From Oscillibacter sp. (lineage in GTDB: Bacteria > Bacillota > Clostridia > Oscillospirales > Oscillospiraceae), in assembly GCA_017447005.1 (NCBI GenBank), contig JAFSOM010000264.1:1-5559 (forward strand): DNA of 5,559 nucleotides, given 5' to 3'. Positions 4,941-5,559 of this stretch are shown piece after piece. The translations under genes were made by a program, and so were the position numbers. The notes beneath the pieces are model-generated. The model was not told the origin of the DNA. It did no database searches and saw only the letters and a list, made by a program, of their open reading frames with translations. Position 1 is the stretch's first letter. The number at the start of each line of letters is the position of its first letter.

Positions 4941-4970
4941 ATTATAATATACTAAAATGAACTCTGTCAA
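4941..4970 (-). promoter_or_regulatory. Consensus promoter of the relaxase gene
   Basis: On the minus strand TTGACA (4965-4970), an 18-base spacer and TATAAT (4941-4946) match the SigA consensus at both hexamers. A strong unregulated relaxase promoter would be costly, so the operator-like repeats overlapping and following it make tight repression likely. No equally good promoter is seen for the divergent RHH gene; an overlapping TATAAT at 4943-4948 on the plus strand lacks a convincing -35. Confidence 0.75.
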
Positions 4971-5003
4971 GCTAAAATACAAGGGACAGGAAGGATGATT
5001 AGC

Positions 5004-5198
5004 ATGGCAGAGGTAATCAGAATCAAGAAGAAAAGCGCGAAAAAGGGCGATGACGGCTATAAAATTGTCTCTGTTCGCATGAAAGACGAATTGATTGAGC
5101 GTTTGGACGCCCTGTCCGCGCAGACGAATCGCTCCCGCAACGAAATTATCAATTTACTGCTTGAATCCGCCGTCACGATTGTTAAAATTGAGGAATAG
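5004..5198 (+). CDS. Ribbon-helix-helix (CopG/Arc-type) DNA-binding protein
   Basis: This 64-residue protein has a basic N-terminus (RIKKKSAKK) and the ribbon-helix-helix pattern: strand YKIVSVRM (19-26), helix KDELIERLDALSA (27-39), a turn with NRSRNE (42-47), then helix IINLLLESAV. Such proteins act as dimers, inserting the strand into the major groove. ATG at 5004 is preferred because AGGAAGG (4988-4994) is nine bases upstream; the earlier ATG at 4995 touches that site. The gene is divergent from the relaxase. In mobilizable elements small RHH proteins either repress the mobilization operon or serve as relaxosome accessory factors at the transfer origin, and both are possible here. It ends 11 bases before the convergent Toprim gene. 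Confidence 0.85.
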   Translation: MAEVIRIKKKSAKKGDDGYKIVSVRMKDELIERLDALSAQTNRSRNEIINLLLESAVTIVKIEE

Positions 5199-5209
5199 CG
5201 GAAACGCCG

Positions 5210-5559
5210 TCAAATTTCCGCAATCGCGTCCGTTCGCGCCCGACGCTTCGCGGCTTTCTCATTTTGTAGCCGTTCCGCTCTCATATTCGCCAGCAGGAAC
5301 TCGTTGTAGTCTTTCCCGTAATTTTTCGGCGGGGGATTGCGGTAAATCAGTCGGACGCGCCCAGACAGTTCCGCATCGTCCCGGACGGCCCGTTCCAGTT
5401 TGTCCATGCCGTCCATGCCCGCCTTGTCGTTGTCCAGACACAGGCTGATTTGCGTAATCTGCGGATGGTTGCGGAGATACTGAAGCATGGCGCGTGGGGC
5501 TGTTCCGCTCAGGGACAAATAATTGCAGTCCCGCCAGTCACCGCCGCTCCGCTTCACCA
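5210..5559 (-). CDS. Toprim-domain protein (DUF3991-type), C-terminal part
   Basis: Only the last 116 or so codons are present, and the frame is open through the right edge. The sequence YLSLSGTAPRAMLQYL, then the acidic motif ISLCLDNDKAG with an Asp-x-Asp pair, and the closing GKDYNEFLLA are typical of the Toprim half of DUF3991/Toprim proteins common in Gram-positive conjugative and mobilizable elements. Toprim folds catalyse phosphoryl transfer in primases and topoisomerases, and a primase-like role in replicating transferred DNA is often proposed for this family. A basic helical tail (MRAERLQNEKAAKRRARTD) follows. The GTG near the edge is an internal valine codon, not a start. Confidence 0.85.
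   Translation of the reverse strand, partial: VKRSGGDWRDCNYLSLSGTAPRAMLQYLRNHPQITQISLCLDNDKAGMDGMDKLERAVRDDAELSGRVRLIYRNPPPKNYGKDYNEFLLANMRAERLQNEKAAKRRARTDAIAEI

Noticed and set aside
4887..5003. A defined oriT nick site
   Set aside because: The interval is a reasonable place for a transfer origin and has inverted repeats, but I could not match a known MOBP nick sequence such as ATCCTG, so only the operator-like palindrome is annotated.
1..5559. CRISPR array, tRNA or rRNA gene, or riboswitch
   Set aside because: No regularly spaced repeats, tRNA-like cloverleaf or known conserved RNA motif was recognised on either strand.

Overview
This window is a piece of an integrative or mobilizable element from a low-to-mid GC Gram-positive bacterium, most likely a gut-type Firmicute (class Clostridia). 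The organism call is inference. It rests on strong AGGAGG-type ribosome sites, a YpsA-like (DUF1273) SLOG gene, a MOBP-type relaxase, and a DUF3991/Toprim-type C-terminus. No species can be named from the sequence.

The left two thirds (1-3167) is a large symmetric structure. Positions 1-893 and 2275-3167 are inverted copies that align without a gap (each position p pairs with 3168-p). By manual count they differ at about 43 of 893 positions, or roughly 95% identity. Each arm carries, from outside to inside, the start of a small XRE-type regulator, a divergent promoter region, a SLOG-family gene pointing inward, and an AT-rich tail. Each arm ends exactly on a palindrome of 13 bp arms around a 3 bp centre (865-893 and 2275-2303). 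The unique centre (894-2274) holds one complete tyrosine recombinase, with all six catalytic positions visible. The two palindromes have centres in opposite orientation, as expected if the recombinase inverts its own gene. A head-to-head junction of two related elements would give the same picture.

The right third (3078-5559) is mobilization machinery. It contains the complete XRE regulator, a GC-rich terminator, a relaxase on the minus strand, a control region with a consensus promoter and a perfect 24 bp palindrome, and a divergent ribbon-helix-helix protein. The convergent C-terminal end of a Toprim-domain protein runs off the right edge.

The recombinase would move or invert DNA, while the relaxase (with a Toprim/primase-like partner) would process a transfer origin. 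The XRE and RHH proteins probably regulate these modules. Transcription leaving the recombinase gene is strongly insulated. The right palindrome is followed by six T, and a 15 bp hairpin followed by seven T lies inside the SLOG coding sequence on the antisense strand. Because the arms are symmetric, the same insulation would apply if the centre were inverted.
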